DNA of 6,090 nucleotides, from contig JAITED010000063.1 in the NCBI GenBank assembly GCA_031282235.1, positions 1 through 6,090 of the forward strand, read 5' to 3'. Below the pieces are notes generated by a model. The model ran no database searches, was not told where the DNA came from, and was given only the letters and a program-made list of their open reading frames with translations. Both the position numbers and the translations under genes were made by a program. Position 1 is the stretch's first letter. Every line of letters begins with the position of its first letter. This document shows, in pieces, positions 1-5,923 of the stretch. This DNA is from Propionibacteriaceae bacterium. Lineage in GTDB: Bacteria > Actinomycetota > Actinomycetes > Propionibacteriales > Propionibacteriaceae.

Positions 1-280
1 AGTTAGCGCCGCCACCGCCGTGGCTGTGGATATCAACAAAGCCTGGGGAGAGCACCCCATCCCACTCAATATCCGGGGTGTGCGGCGCATCCCCCGCGCC
101 TACGGCAGTGATACGCCCCGCCGCCGTCTCCACCCAACCCGCCACTAGGTCGGGGTAGCCGGGCAGTAAGGCGCGTTGGGCGTGCACCAACAGCCGGGTT
201 CCCACTTCCCCCGTTGGGAGAGGGGGGGTAGCGAGGTGGGGGTTGGGTTGGGGGGAGGAGGAAGTGGGGAATGGCATCAT
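1..280 (-). CDS. nagA: N-acetylglucosamine-6-phosphate deacetylase, 5' part (partial)
   Basis: NagA hydrolyses GlcNAc-6-phosphate to GlcN-6-phosphate and acetate in the cytoplasm, supplying NagB. Only the first 93 codons are present; the gene leaves the window at base 1. What is visible is the N-terminal beta-sandwich strand pattern (TRLLVHAQRALLPGYPDL, then AGRITAVGAG) leading into PGFVDIHSHGGGGA, the start of the amidohydrolase barrel. His85 and His87 form the HxH metal motif seen in the non-E. coli type of NagA. The frame is open further upstream and three starts are possible. ATG at 280 (followed by a second ATG at 277) has a GGGAGG about 7 nt upstream and is used here. GTG at 205 fits the conserved core best but lacks a properly spaced ribosome site. 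ATG at 367 lies 10 nt after the nagB stop and has no clear ribosome site. The residues before about position 26 are Pro/Thr/Ser-rich, do not look like NagA, and come from a tandem repeat. Family call is confident; the start is not. Confidence 0.5.
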   Translation of the reverse strand, partial: MMPFPTSSSPQPNPHLATPPLPTGEVGTRLLVHAQRALLPGYPDLVAGWVETAAGRITAVGAGDAPHTPDIEWDGVLSPGFVDIHSHGGGGAN

Positions 281-367
281 GCGCCCCCCTCCCGTTAGGG
301 GAGGGGGGGTAGAGACGTTGGGGGCAGGCTGGAGAGAGGGGGAGGTAGGGAGTGGCGCAGTACGCAT
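194..367 (-). repeat. Degenerate tandem duplication, two units of about 87 bp, in frame with nagA
   Basis: Read on the minus strand, the units are 367-281 and 280-194. Each begins with ATG, runs through a C-rich stretch, shares the block TACCCCCCCTC, then AACGGG followed by a G-rich end. On the plus strand the matching blocks ccgttg (211) and ccgtta (292) lie 81 bp apart, the difference from 87 being made up by small indels. Both units are open in the nagA frame and give similar peptides rich in Pro, Thr and Ser: one carries STPPPLTGGGR, the other ATPPLPTGEVGTR. The similarity was aligned by eye and contains several substitutions and gaps, so this is an old or degraded duplication. It could be coding, or a REP-like intergenic element that happens to be open. 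Confidence 0.5.
284..308 (-). promoter_or_regulatory. Perfect G/C hairpin just upstream of the nagA ATG
   Basis: Bases 284-293 (CCCCCCTCCC) and 299-308 (GGGAGGGGGG) are exact reverse complements separated by a 5-nt loop. In the nagB-nagA transcript the 3' arm is GGGAGGGGGG and ends 3 nt before the ATG at 280, so the arm contains the only good ribosome-binding sequence for that start. The structure could hide the ribosome site, slow ribosomes or polymerase, or stabilise the nagB message. There is no T-tract, so a classical intrinsic terminator is unlikely. The other repeat unit (around 204-229) has only an imperfect version of this hairpin. Confidence 0.5.
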
Positions 368-377
368 GGAATCATTT

Positions 378-1169
378 TCACACATCGAGGCGCTGCCAAT
401 CTGGCAGGTTTGCATACACCTGCTGGTAGTAGTTCTTGAGCTTCAAGCCGCTGGCGGCGGCTTCGTCGATGACACAAGTGGCGTGCGGGTGCAGTTGCAG
501 TGCGGAACCGGGCCACATGGAAGTGATGGGCCCCTCAATGATGGCGGCCATCGCGGCGGCTTTCGTCTCCCCGGTGGCGACCAGCACGATAGCGCGGGCG
601 TCCATGATGGTGCCGATGCCTTGGGTGATGCAGTGGCGCGGTACGGCGGCAGCAGAGTCGAAGAAACGGGCGTTGTCAGTGATGGTACGAGGGGCGAGGG
701 TTTTTATACGGGTACGGCTGCGCAGCGAACTTGTGGGTTCGTTGAATCCGATGTGGCCGTTGGCTCCCACGCCCAAAATCTGTACGTCCACCCCGCCCGC
801 CTGCGTAATCGCGGCTTCGTAGCGCGCTCCGGCGGTGTCGAGATGGGTCGGGTCGCCGTCGGGGACGTGCACCCGCGCCGGGTCAAGCCCGAGCGGCACA
901 GTCACCGTGCGGGCGATAGTGGCGTGGTAGCTCTCCGGATGGGTGAGCGGCAGCCCGACGTATTCGTCTAAAGCGAAAGCCGAAGCCGCGCTCAAATCAA
1001 GCTCTCCGGCAGCCACCAACTTCGCCAACTCTTGATACGTGGCCAGCGGCGACGACCCGGTGGCCACCCCCAGTACTACTTTGGGGCCGACCCGCGCTGC
1101 CAACTGGGCGACTTTAGCGGCACCGATTTCGCCAACTCGGGTTTCGTTGGCGCAAATGATAATCTCCAT
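378..1169 (-). CDS. nagB: Glucosamine-6-phosphate deaminase
   Basis: NagB isomerises and deaminates GlcN-6-phosphate to fructose-6-phosphate and ammonia, sending amino sugars into glycolysis. The 263-residue product is close to the usual length (E. coli 266). GVATGSSP (34-41) is the phosphate-binding loop. FALDEYVGL (65-73) carries Asp68, matching catalytic Asp72 of E. coli, and HPESY follows at 77-81. GVGANGHIGFNEP (133-145) carries His139 and Glu144, matching His143 and Glu148. Asn137 replaces E. coli Asp141, as is usual in Gram-positive NagB. Arg154, Lys156 and Thr157 in SRTRIKT match the E. coli allosteric-site region (Arg158, Lys160). The frame is open to 1214, but ATG at 1169 starts the conserved MEIIICAN strand and has AGGAAG 4 nt upstream, so the longer start is rejected. 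nagB lies upstream of nagA on the same strand and probably shares its transcript. It diverges from the ROK repressor gene, with the shared operator about 80 bp from its start. Confidence 0.5.
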   Translation of the reverse strand: MEIIICANETRVGEIGAAKVAQLAARVGPKVVLGVATGSSPLATYQELAKLVAAGELDLSAASAFALDEYVGLPLTHPESYHATIARTVTVPLGLDPARVHVPDGDPTHLDTAGARYEAAITQAGGVDVQILGVGANGHIGFNEPTSSLRSRTRIKTLAPRTITDNARFFDSAAAVPRHCITQGIGTIMDARAIVLVATGETKAAAMAAIIEGPITSMWPGSALQLHPHATCVIDEAAASGLKLKNYYQQVYANLPDWQRLDV

Positions 1170-1237
1170 GCGGCTTCCTGCCTTTCCTCTCCGGGATAAG
1201 TTAAGGATTTTCATAACAAGTAAACCACGTTTCTGCG

Positions 1238-1266
1238 TTGACTATTGGAAGTTAGTAAGGTTTACT
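1238..1266 (+). promoter_or_regulatory. Candidate sigma-70-type promoter for the ROK repressor gene
   Basis: TTGACT (1238-1243) matches the -35 consensus at five of six positions. After a 17-bp gap comes TTTACT (1261-1266), a weaker -10 matching four of six. Transcription would begin near 1272-1274, on or next to the ATG at 1274, implying a leaderless message. The -10 lies inside the inverted repeat, so bound repressor would block polymerase. Confidence 0.5.
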
Positions 1267-1270
1267 AACT
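1250..1270. promoter_or_regulatory. Perfect 21-bp inverted repeat, likely ROK repressor operator
   Basis: Arms AGTTAGTAA (1250-1258) and TTACTAACT (1262-1270) are exact reverse complements around the 3-nt centre GGT. The arm matches the TTAGTAA/TTACTAA pattern typical of operators for ROK-family repressors. It lies in the divergent region between nagB and the ROK gene and covers the -10 of the rightward promoter, which suits repression of the ROK gene by its own product. Control of nagB from the same site is likely but less certain, because no convincing leftward promoter hexamers could be picked. No second copy was seen upstream of the binding-protein or permease genes. Confidence 0.5.
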
Positions 1271-1273
1271 CAT

Positions 1274-2512
1274 ATGGAACGGGCAACGAAGCCCAATACA
1301 GCACAGGTAAAGATGCCTGAAACTGGGTGGGCGAAACCAACGAACACGGAGCGGGCGAAAACCCCAGCTACGGGTCTCATCGCGCGCCAACGCCGGGGTG
1401 GGTTCACCACTGCTCGCCCCCAAGATGGCCGCCGTTCCAATCTGGCGGTCGTGATGCAATCGCTTAGCGACGAGCCGGGTCTCACTAGGGCCGAACTGGC
1501 TAGGCGTACCGGACTCACCAAAGTGACCATCTCAGATTTGGTCGCAGAGTTAATCGCCGCCGAGCTAGTAGCGGAGTGCGGCACCACCCCGAGCAGCAGC
1601 CCCGGCAAACCAGCTATCGGATTGGCGATGCGCACGGACACCCGTGACATCATCGCCTGCGACATCGCCCAGCCGGGCGCGGTACGTATTGGAATATACG
1701 ACCTAGCAGGGGGGCAACGCCACGTAACAACCGCCTCACTAGGTGATTCGCGTGGGGACGAAGCGGTGGCAGCGGTGAGCGCGCTGGTCGCCGCCACCAT
1801 TCAGGAAGCCGAACACCCCGTGCTGGGAGTGGGCATCGGCTCCCCCGGCATCGTGGACGCTACGGGCACAGTGCTATCCGCCGAGATACTGGGGTGGAAA
1901 GATGTGCCGCTGCAGGCACAGCTCACCTCGCAACTACGGGTGCCAGTGGCGGTGTTGAACGACGCCAACGCTGCCGCCAGTGCGGAGCGTTCTTTTGGTG
2001 GCGGGCTGGCTGATGCCATCCGCGTCACCATCACCGACGGTGTAGGCGCTGGCATCATGCTGGGCGGCGAACTGTTCATCGGAGAATCGGCTGCGGCGGG
2101 CGAAATTGGCCACGTCGTAGTGGAGTACGGCGGCGACCATTGCCGCTGTGGCAAAAACGGCTGTTTGGAAACTTGGATTTCAGTGCCAGCTCTCAACCGC
2201 CGTTTGGCTGCCGGAACCACCCCAAACGGTGGTCCCAATTCGCGCAGCGAAACTTTAGCGGAAGCTGGGCGGCGGCTCGGCATGGCGCTGGCTCCAGTGG
2301 TGGCGGCGCTTGATGTGAGAGAAGTGGTCATCGGTGGCCCGATTGACCTACTGCAAGGGGTGTTCGTAACCTCGGTGGCCGATTTGGTCGCTGAGCGTAC
2401 CCACTCCATTTTCCGTCCTGACACCACCGTGCGGCTGTCCACGCTGGGCGCTGAAGCGGTGCTACTCGGGGCGGCGTCATTAGTACGGCTCAATACGTTG
2501 GGGATTTCGTAG
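1274..2512 (+). CDS. ROK-family transcriptional repressor (NagC/XylR-like)
   Basis: A 412-residue regulator with a DNA-binding head and a sugar-binding ROK body. A winged helix-turn-helix lies at about 55-105, with TRAELARRTGLTKVTISDLV (71-90) giving the two helices. The ROK domain follows. NDANAAA (229-235) holds the conserved Asp230. GEIGH (276-280) and CRCGKNGCLE (290-299) supply His280 plus Cys290, Cys292 and Cys297, the structural zinc site. Where a ROK kinase has DxGGT, this protein has DIAQPGAVRIG (130-140), so kinase activity is unlikely and it is probably a pure sensor-repressor. The effector is likely a GlcNAc derivative, inferred from the neighbours. The first 45 or so residues before the DNA-binding domain are polar and contain a rough internal repeat (KPNTAQVKMPETG, then KPTNTERAKTPATG). 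ATG at 1274 fits leaderless initiation; ATG at 1313, behind a weak AGG, is an alternative. The binding-protein gene follows after 90 bp without a clear promoter, so read-through is plausible. Confidence 0.5.
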   Translation: MERATKPNTAQVKMPETGWAKPTNTERAKTPATGLIARQRRGGFTTARPQDGRRSNLAVVMQSLSDEPGLTRAELARRTGLTKVTISDLVAELIAAELVAECGTTPSSSPGKPAIGLAMRTDTRDIIACDIAQPGAVRIGIYDLAGGQRHVTTASLGDSRGDEAVAAVSALVAATIQEAEHPVLGVGIGSPGIVDATGTVLSAEILGWKDVPLQAQLTSQLRVPVAVLNDANAAASAERSFGGGLADAIRVTITDGVGAGIMLGGELFIGESAAAGEIGHVVVEYGGDHCRCGKNGCLETWISVPALNRRLAAGTTPNGGPNSRSETLAEAGRRLGMALAPVVAALDVREVVIGGPIDLLQGVFVTSVADLVAERTHSIFRPDTTVRLSTLGAEAVLLGAASLVRLNTLGIS

Positions 2513-2602
2513 CGAAGCGGTGTGACGTATCTAAAAATACGCGAGCTAAGAATCCAACTAAAAACAGAAGGTCTTGATTCAAGGCACAATGAAAGGAACA
2601 AA

Positions 2603-3937
2603 ATGAGAAAGAAGATTGCGGCGGCGCTGTTGGCGGCAGCCACCGTTTTCACCATGGCCGGGTGTTCGGATGACACCCCGACCCCGTCCGGTTCGGACAC
2701 TACTACCAAGGGGCAGGACATCACGTTCTGGCTCGTCGGCGGCGACACTCCAGATTCGGCGCGGGAATACTTGATTGCGGAATATAACAAGCGCACCGGT
2801 GGCACGCTGACCATCGTGGAGCAGACGTGGGGGAGCATCATCACTAACCTCACCACCAACATGCCCGATGCCAACAACACCCCCGACGTGACCGAGATTG
2901 GTAACACCCAATCCCCGACGTTCACCAACGTGGGCGCATTCTTGGACATCTCCGATATGTATCAGGAGTTGGGCGGTTCCAAGCTGCTAAAGAGCTTCGT
3001 TGATGTCGGCATGGTTGACGGCAAAAACTACACCCTGCCCTACTACTTCGGCTCCCGTTATATGTTCTACCGCAAGGACGTATGGGAGGCTGCGGGTTAC
3101 ACCGAGATGCCCAAGACGCTTGCTGATTTCAACGCAGCTGTAGTTGACATCACCACCAAGAACCCGCTCGGAATCACTGATTTCTCCGGCATGTTCCTGG
3201 GCGGCCAGGACTGGCGTAACGGTGTCTCTTGGGTGTTCGCCAACGGTGGCGAGTTGGCCAAGCTCGAAAACGGCCAGTGGAAGATGACGCTTTCGGATCC
3301 GAACACCATCAAGGGCTTGCAGCAGTTGCAGGACATTCAGCTGCACGCTTCGATGGCACCGACGACCGCTAAAGACCAGAGCCCGTGGCTCTACATCAAC
3401 GACAGCGACTCCGCAGTTGAGGACGATGAGAGCGTTACGACCACTGCGCTCTCCGCAGCCACCATCATGGCTCCCGGTTGGGCGCACTGGTCAATCGGTG
3501 ATTTGGTGAATGATGAGCGGGCATGGAATGAAGATAAGTTCGGCACCTACGTGCTCCCCGGCAACGATGGCAAGCCCGCCCCGGTGTTCGCCGGCGGCTC
3601 CAACATCGGTATCTCTGCTACTTCCAAGAAGGTGGAAGGCGCCAAAGAACTGCTGCGTATCATCTTCTCCGCCGATTACCAGCAGATTCTGGGTCAGAAC
3701 GGCCTCGGCCCTGCGAACTCCGATTACGTGAGCGCGTTGGGCGATGACCAGTTCGCCAAGGCTCTCATCGAATCCGCTTCCAACTCGAAGCTCACCCCGG
3801 CTGCGGTCGGTTGGGCCGGGTTGGAGAACTCGCAGAAGCTAGAGGAGTTCTTCTCGAAGATCGCTGATGGCGGCGACGTGACGGCGTTGGCAGCTGAATA
3901 CGATGCCATCCTCACTCCGCTGTTGAATCAGCAGTAA
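2603..3937 (+). CDS. Extracellular sugar-binding lipoprotein of a CUT1 ABC importer
   Basis: The 444-residue solute-binding protein (SBP_bac_1 type, about the family length) captures sugar outside the membrane and delivers it to the two permeases encoded just downstream. Its lipoprotein signal is plain: MRKK, a hydrophobic Ala/Leu run, then MAGC with Cys21 as the lipidation site, followed by a flexible Asp/Thr/Ser/Pro linker to about residue 37. The mature fold starts at ITFWLVGGDTPDSAREYLIAEYNKRTG. TPDVTEIGNT (93-102), LPYYFGSRYMFYRKDVWEAAGYTEMP (145-170, the family's conserved hinge region) and VFAGGSNIGISATSK (328-342) are typical CUT1 binding-protein segments. The frame opens at a GTG at 2522, but ATG at 2603 has AAAGGA 5 nt upstream and starts the signal peptide exactly. 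Gene context suggests GlcNAc, chitobiose or another amino-sugar ligand, comparable with NgcE of Streptomyces; the sequence alone does not prove the substrate. Confidence 0.5.
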   Translation: MRKKIAAALLAAATVFTMAGCSDDTPTPSGSDTTTKGQDITFWLVGGDTPDSAREYLIAEYNKRTGGTLTIVEQTWGSIITNLTTNMPDANNTPDVTEIGNTQSPTFTNVGAFLDISDMYQELGGSKLLKSFVDVGMVDGKNYTLPYYFGSRYMFYRKDVWEAAGYTEMPKTLADFNAAVVDITTKNPLGITDFSGMFLGGQDWRNGVSWVFANGGELAKLENGQWKMTLSDPNTIKGLQQLQDIQLHASMAPTTAKDQSPWLYINDSDSAVEDDESVTTTALSAATIMAPGWAHWSIGDLVNDERAWNEDKFGTYVLPGNDGKPAPVFAGGSNIGISATSKKVEGAKELLRIIFSADYQQILGQNGLGPANSDYVSALGDDQFAKALIESASNSKLTPAAVGWAGLENSQKLEEFFSKIADGGDVTALAAEYDAILTPLLNQQ

Positions 3938-3972
3938 GCAAACGGCACTACCCCGTCGCGCCGTTGTGTGGT

Positions 3973-4005
3973 TTGTGGGCGGGGCGATTACAGCCCCGCC
4001 CACAA
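3973..4005 (+). promoter_or_regulatory. Strong intercistronic hairpin between binding-protein and permease genes
   Basis: TTGTGGGCGGGGC (3973-3985) pairs perfectly with GCCCCGCCCACAA (3993-4005), a 13-bp stem with a 7-nt loop. It starts 35 bp after the binding-protein stop and ends 38 bp before the permease start. C-rich sequence follows instead of a T-tract. Two roles fit: protecting the 3' end of the binding-protein message, or partial termination, since actinobacterial terminators often lack a T-tract. Either would give more binding protein than permease, as is usual in malEFG-type operons. A weaker 6-bp stem (AACGGC 3941-3946 with GCCGTT 3960-3965) lies just before it. Confidence 0.5.
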
Positions 4006-4043
4006 CCCCCCACCCCACCCAGATAATCAACTAAGAGGGTGAC

Positions 4044-4982
4044 ATGAGTGTCGTAACTACGATTGACGCCGAGACTGGTGTCACAGCGCGAGAAGTGAAT
4101 CCGCGCAAACGCAAAATCGCGCCGTATCTGCTTATTGCTCCGGCCATTGTTATGTTGGTGGTAGCAATGGGGTATCCGCTGGGATGGCAGATATATACGT
4201 CGGTACACCACTACGGGCTGGCGCAACAGTTCGGCAAAGCGGCAGAGTTTGTCGGCGTTGACAATTTCACTACGCTGTTTAGCTCGTCAACCACTTGGAT
4301 GGTTGTAATACGCTCGCTAGTTTTTTGCCTAGTGAACGCCGGGCTCACGCTACTTATCGGTCTCGGTGCCGCGCTGCTGATGAAAGCAGTACACAAAGCG
4401 GTACGGCTCACCATCCAGATAGCGATGCTGCTGGCGTGGGCCACCCCCGTCACCGCCGCCGTCACCATCTGGATTTGGCTGTTCGACTGGCATCACGGGG
4501 TCATCAACTGGGTGTTGTCGCATTTCTGGCCGAGCATGGTGCACTTCAACTGGCTGGGCACACCGCTCGGGTTTTACTCGGTGGCCACCCTGATTGTGGT
4601 GTGGATGAGCGTACCTTTTGTGGCGTTCTCCATCTACGCTGGGCTCACCCAAGTGCCGGACGAGGTGATGGAAGCCGCGCAGATCGATGGCGCTACCGCG
4701 TGGCAACGGCTCACGAAAATTACGCTGCCGCTCATCCGTCCGGTGTTGATGATTGTCGCGTTGTTGCAGTTGATTTGGGATCTTCGGGTGTTCACACAGA
4801 CCCGGATGTTGCAGGATTATCAAGACCCGTTAAACGTCGACCTGCTCGGCACCTACATCTATCGTATGGGCATTGGGCAATCCGATTTCTCAATGGCTAG
4901 CGCATTCTCCATCTTCGTACTGCTGCTCACCATCGCGGTGAGCTGGTTCTACGTCCGTGAACTGATAAAGGAGGACAACTGA
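4044..4982 (+). CDS. CUT1 sugar ABC transporter permease, MalF-like
   Basis: This 312-residue inner-membrane subunit pairs with the next gene product to form the channel of the importer. After a polar cytoplasmic start (1-25), six hydrophobic segments lie at about 27-48, 88-112, 124-148, 178-200, 231-250 and 285-305. The cytoplasmic EAA loop that docks the ATPase begins at Glu210 (EAAQIDGATAWQRLTKI, then TLPLIRP), with the invariant Gly at 216. It lacks the long periplasmic insert of enteric MalF, as is normal for the short CUT1 subfamily. ATG at 4044 is supported by GAGGG 4 nt upstream. The gene is 106 bp from the binding-protein gene and separated from it by a strong hairpin; the next gene begins one base after its stop. 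No ATPase gene lies between or beside the permeases, so the energy-coupling subunit must be encoded elsewhere. Confidence 0.5.
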   Translation: MSVVTTIDAETGVTAREVNPRKRKIAPYLLIAPAIVMLVVAMGYPLGWQIYTSVHHYGLAQQFGKAAEFVGVDNFTTLFSSSTTWMVVIRSLVFCLVNAGLTLLIGLGAALLMKAVHKAVRLTIQIAMLLAWATPVTAAVTIWIWLFDWHHGVINWVLSHFWPSMVHFNWLGTPLGFYSVATLIVVWMSVPFVAFSIYAGLTQVPDEVMEAAQIDGATAWQRLTKITLPLIRPVLMIVALLQLIWDLRVFTQTRMLQDYQDPLNVDLLGTYIYRMGIGQSDFSMASAFSIFVLLLTIAVSWFYVRELIKEDN

Positions 4983-4983
4983 C

Positions 4984-5916
4984 ATGCCCTCGACACAAGA
5001 AACTACGGCACAAGAAACTACGACCGGACAGTTGGGGATTGCGACTGGCGGCCCAGTCCTCAAAGAGGGGGTCAGTCTCCGTGTGCGTCGTATCGGCAAG
5101 GTGTTACTCGCCCTATCCGGGGTGGCGTTGGCGCTGATATGGGCGTTTCCGGTGTACTGGATGGTCTCGTCATCGCTGCTGTCGAACACGACTTTAGGCA
5201 AAAGCACCCCCACTTGGTTTCCCAGCAGTGGCACGCTTAACAACTACCGCACCGTGTTAGCGGATGGCCGTTTCTTCGATGCGCTGTCAGTATCGCTCCG
5301 GGTGACGCTGCTCACCGTATTTGTGGTGCTCATCTTCGCATTCCTAGCGGCGCTAGCCATCTCCCGCTTCAAGTTCAAGGGGCGTAAAGGCTTCGTATTA
5401 GCGTTGTTGTTTATTCAGATGTTGCCCGCTGAAGGATTGTTTATCGCGCAGTACAAGATGATGGCCAACGCGCAGTTGCTCAACTCTGTGATCGGCATCT
5501 CCGTGCTATACATCGCCGCCGTCATCCCGTTCACGGTGTGGATGCTACGCGGTTTCGTAGCCGGAATCCCGGCCGAACTGGAGGAAGCGGCGCAGATTGA
5601 CGGTTGTTCGCCCACCGGGGCGTTCTTCCGGGTGACGTTCCCGCTGTTGGCACCGGGTTTGGTGGCCTCTGGGGTATACGCATTCCTACAGGCGTGGAAC
5701 GAGTTCACGGTAGCGCTGGTCATCATGCAAGAACCGACGTCACGCACGTTACCGCTGTGGCTACGGGCTTTCGTGGAGGGCTCGCGGGCGCGCGAAATTG
5801 ACTGGGGTGCGGTGATGGCATCGTCTACGCTGGTTGCAGTGCCAGTGATTATCTTCTTCCTATTCGTACAAGGCCGGATGACTTCTGGTCTGGTTGCTGG
5901 CGCGGTCAAGGGGTGA
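4984..5916 (+). CDS. CUT1 sugar ABC transporter permease, MalG-like
   Basis: The second channel subunit has 310 residues, slightly longer than typical MalG-like proteins because of a polar N-terminal tail (1-35). Hydrophobic segments lie at about 38-61, 104-126, 136-156, 165-187, 222-247 and 277-297. The EAA loop starts at Glu201 (EAAQIDGCSPTGAFFRV, then TFPLLAP), with Gly207 conserved. The start is well fixed: ATG at 4984 is one base past the upstream stop and has AAAGGAGG (4967-4974) 9 nt before it, inside the end of the upstream gene, so translation is probably coupled. The tail contains an exact peptide duplication (TQETT, AQETT) encoded by a 15-bp tandem repeat. The kinase gene follows after 7 bp. 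Confidence 0.5.
   Translation: MPSTQETTAQETTTGQLGIATGGPVLKEGVSLRVRRIGKVLLALSGVALALIWAFPVYWMVSSSLLSNTTLGKSTPTWFPSSGTLNNYRTVLADGRFFDALSVSLRVTLLTVFVVLIFAFLAALAISRFKFKGRKGFVLALLFIQMLPAEGLFIAQYKMMANAQLLNSVIGISVLYIAAVIPFTVWMLRGFVAGIPAELEEAAQIDGCSPTGAFFRVTFPLLAPGLVASGVYAFLQAWNEFTVALVIMQEPTSRTLPLWLRAFVEGSRAREIDWGAVMASSTLVAVPVIIFFLFVQGRMTSGLVAGAVKG
4994..5023 (+). repeat. 15-bp tandem repeat in the N-terminal coding region of the MalG-like permease
   Basis: Two adjacent copies of cacaagaaactacgg (4994-5008 and 5009-5023) differ only at the last base. They encode the repeated QETT residues in the cytoplasmic tail before the first membrane segment. The unit length is a multiple of three, so gain or loss of a copy keeps the frame. 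Confidence 0.5.
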
Positions 5917-5923
5917 TTTCTTG

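Noticed and set aside
243..971. Long open frame on the plus strand opposite nagB.
   Set aside because: Its peptide has no recognisable domain, and it lies antisense to a clear nagB with all catalytic motifs.
1170..1214. Upstream in-frame start for nagB (ATG at 1214), adding 15 residues.
   Set aside because: The extra residues do not resemble NagB, no ribosome site precedes that ATG, and ATG at 1169 has AGGAAG at good spacing.
1170..1249. Leftward promoter for nagB.
   Set aside because: Several weak candidate hexamers exist (for example TTTACT with TAACTT), but none has convincing sequence and spacing, so no feature is called.
2526..2541. Small inverted repeat CGTAT-6-ATACG upstream of the binding-protein gene, plus CTTGA-T-TCAAG at 2573-2583.
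   Set aside because: Arms are only 5 bp, neither resembles the ROK operator, and no good promoter accompanies them; chance is a sufficient explanation.
2522..2602. GTG start at 2522 for the binding protein, adding 27 residues.
   Set aside because: It would bury the lipoprotein signal peptide behind a charged leader; ATG at 2603 has a proper ribosome site.
1801..2949. Long minus-strand open frame across the ROK gene and the binding-protein gene.
   Set aside because: It is antisense to two well-supported genes, and its Ser/Pro/Thr-rich peptide is typical of a high-GC shadow frame.
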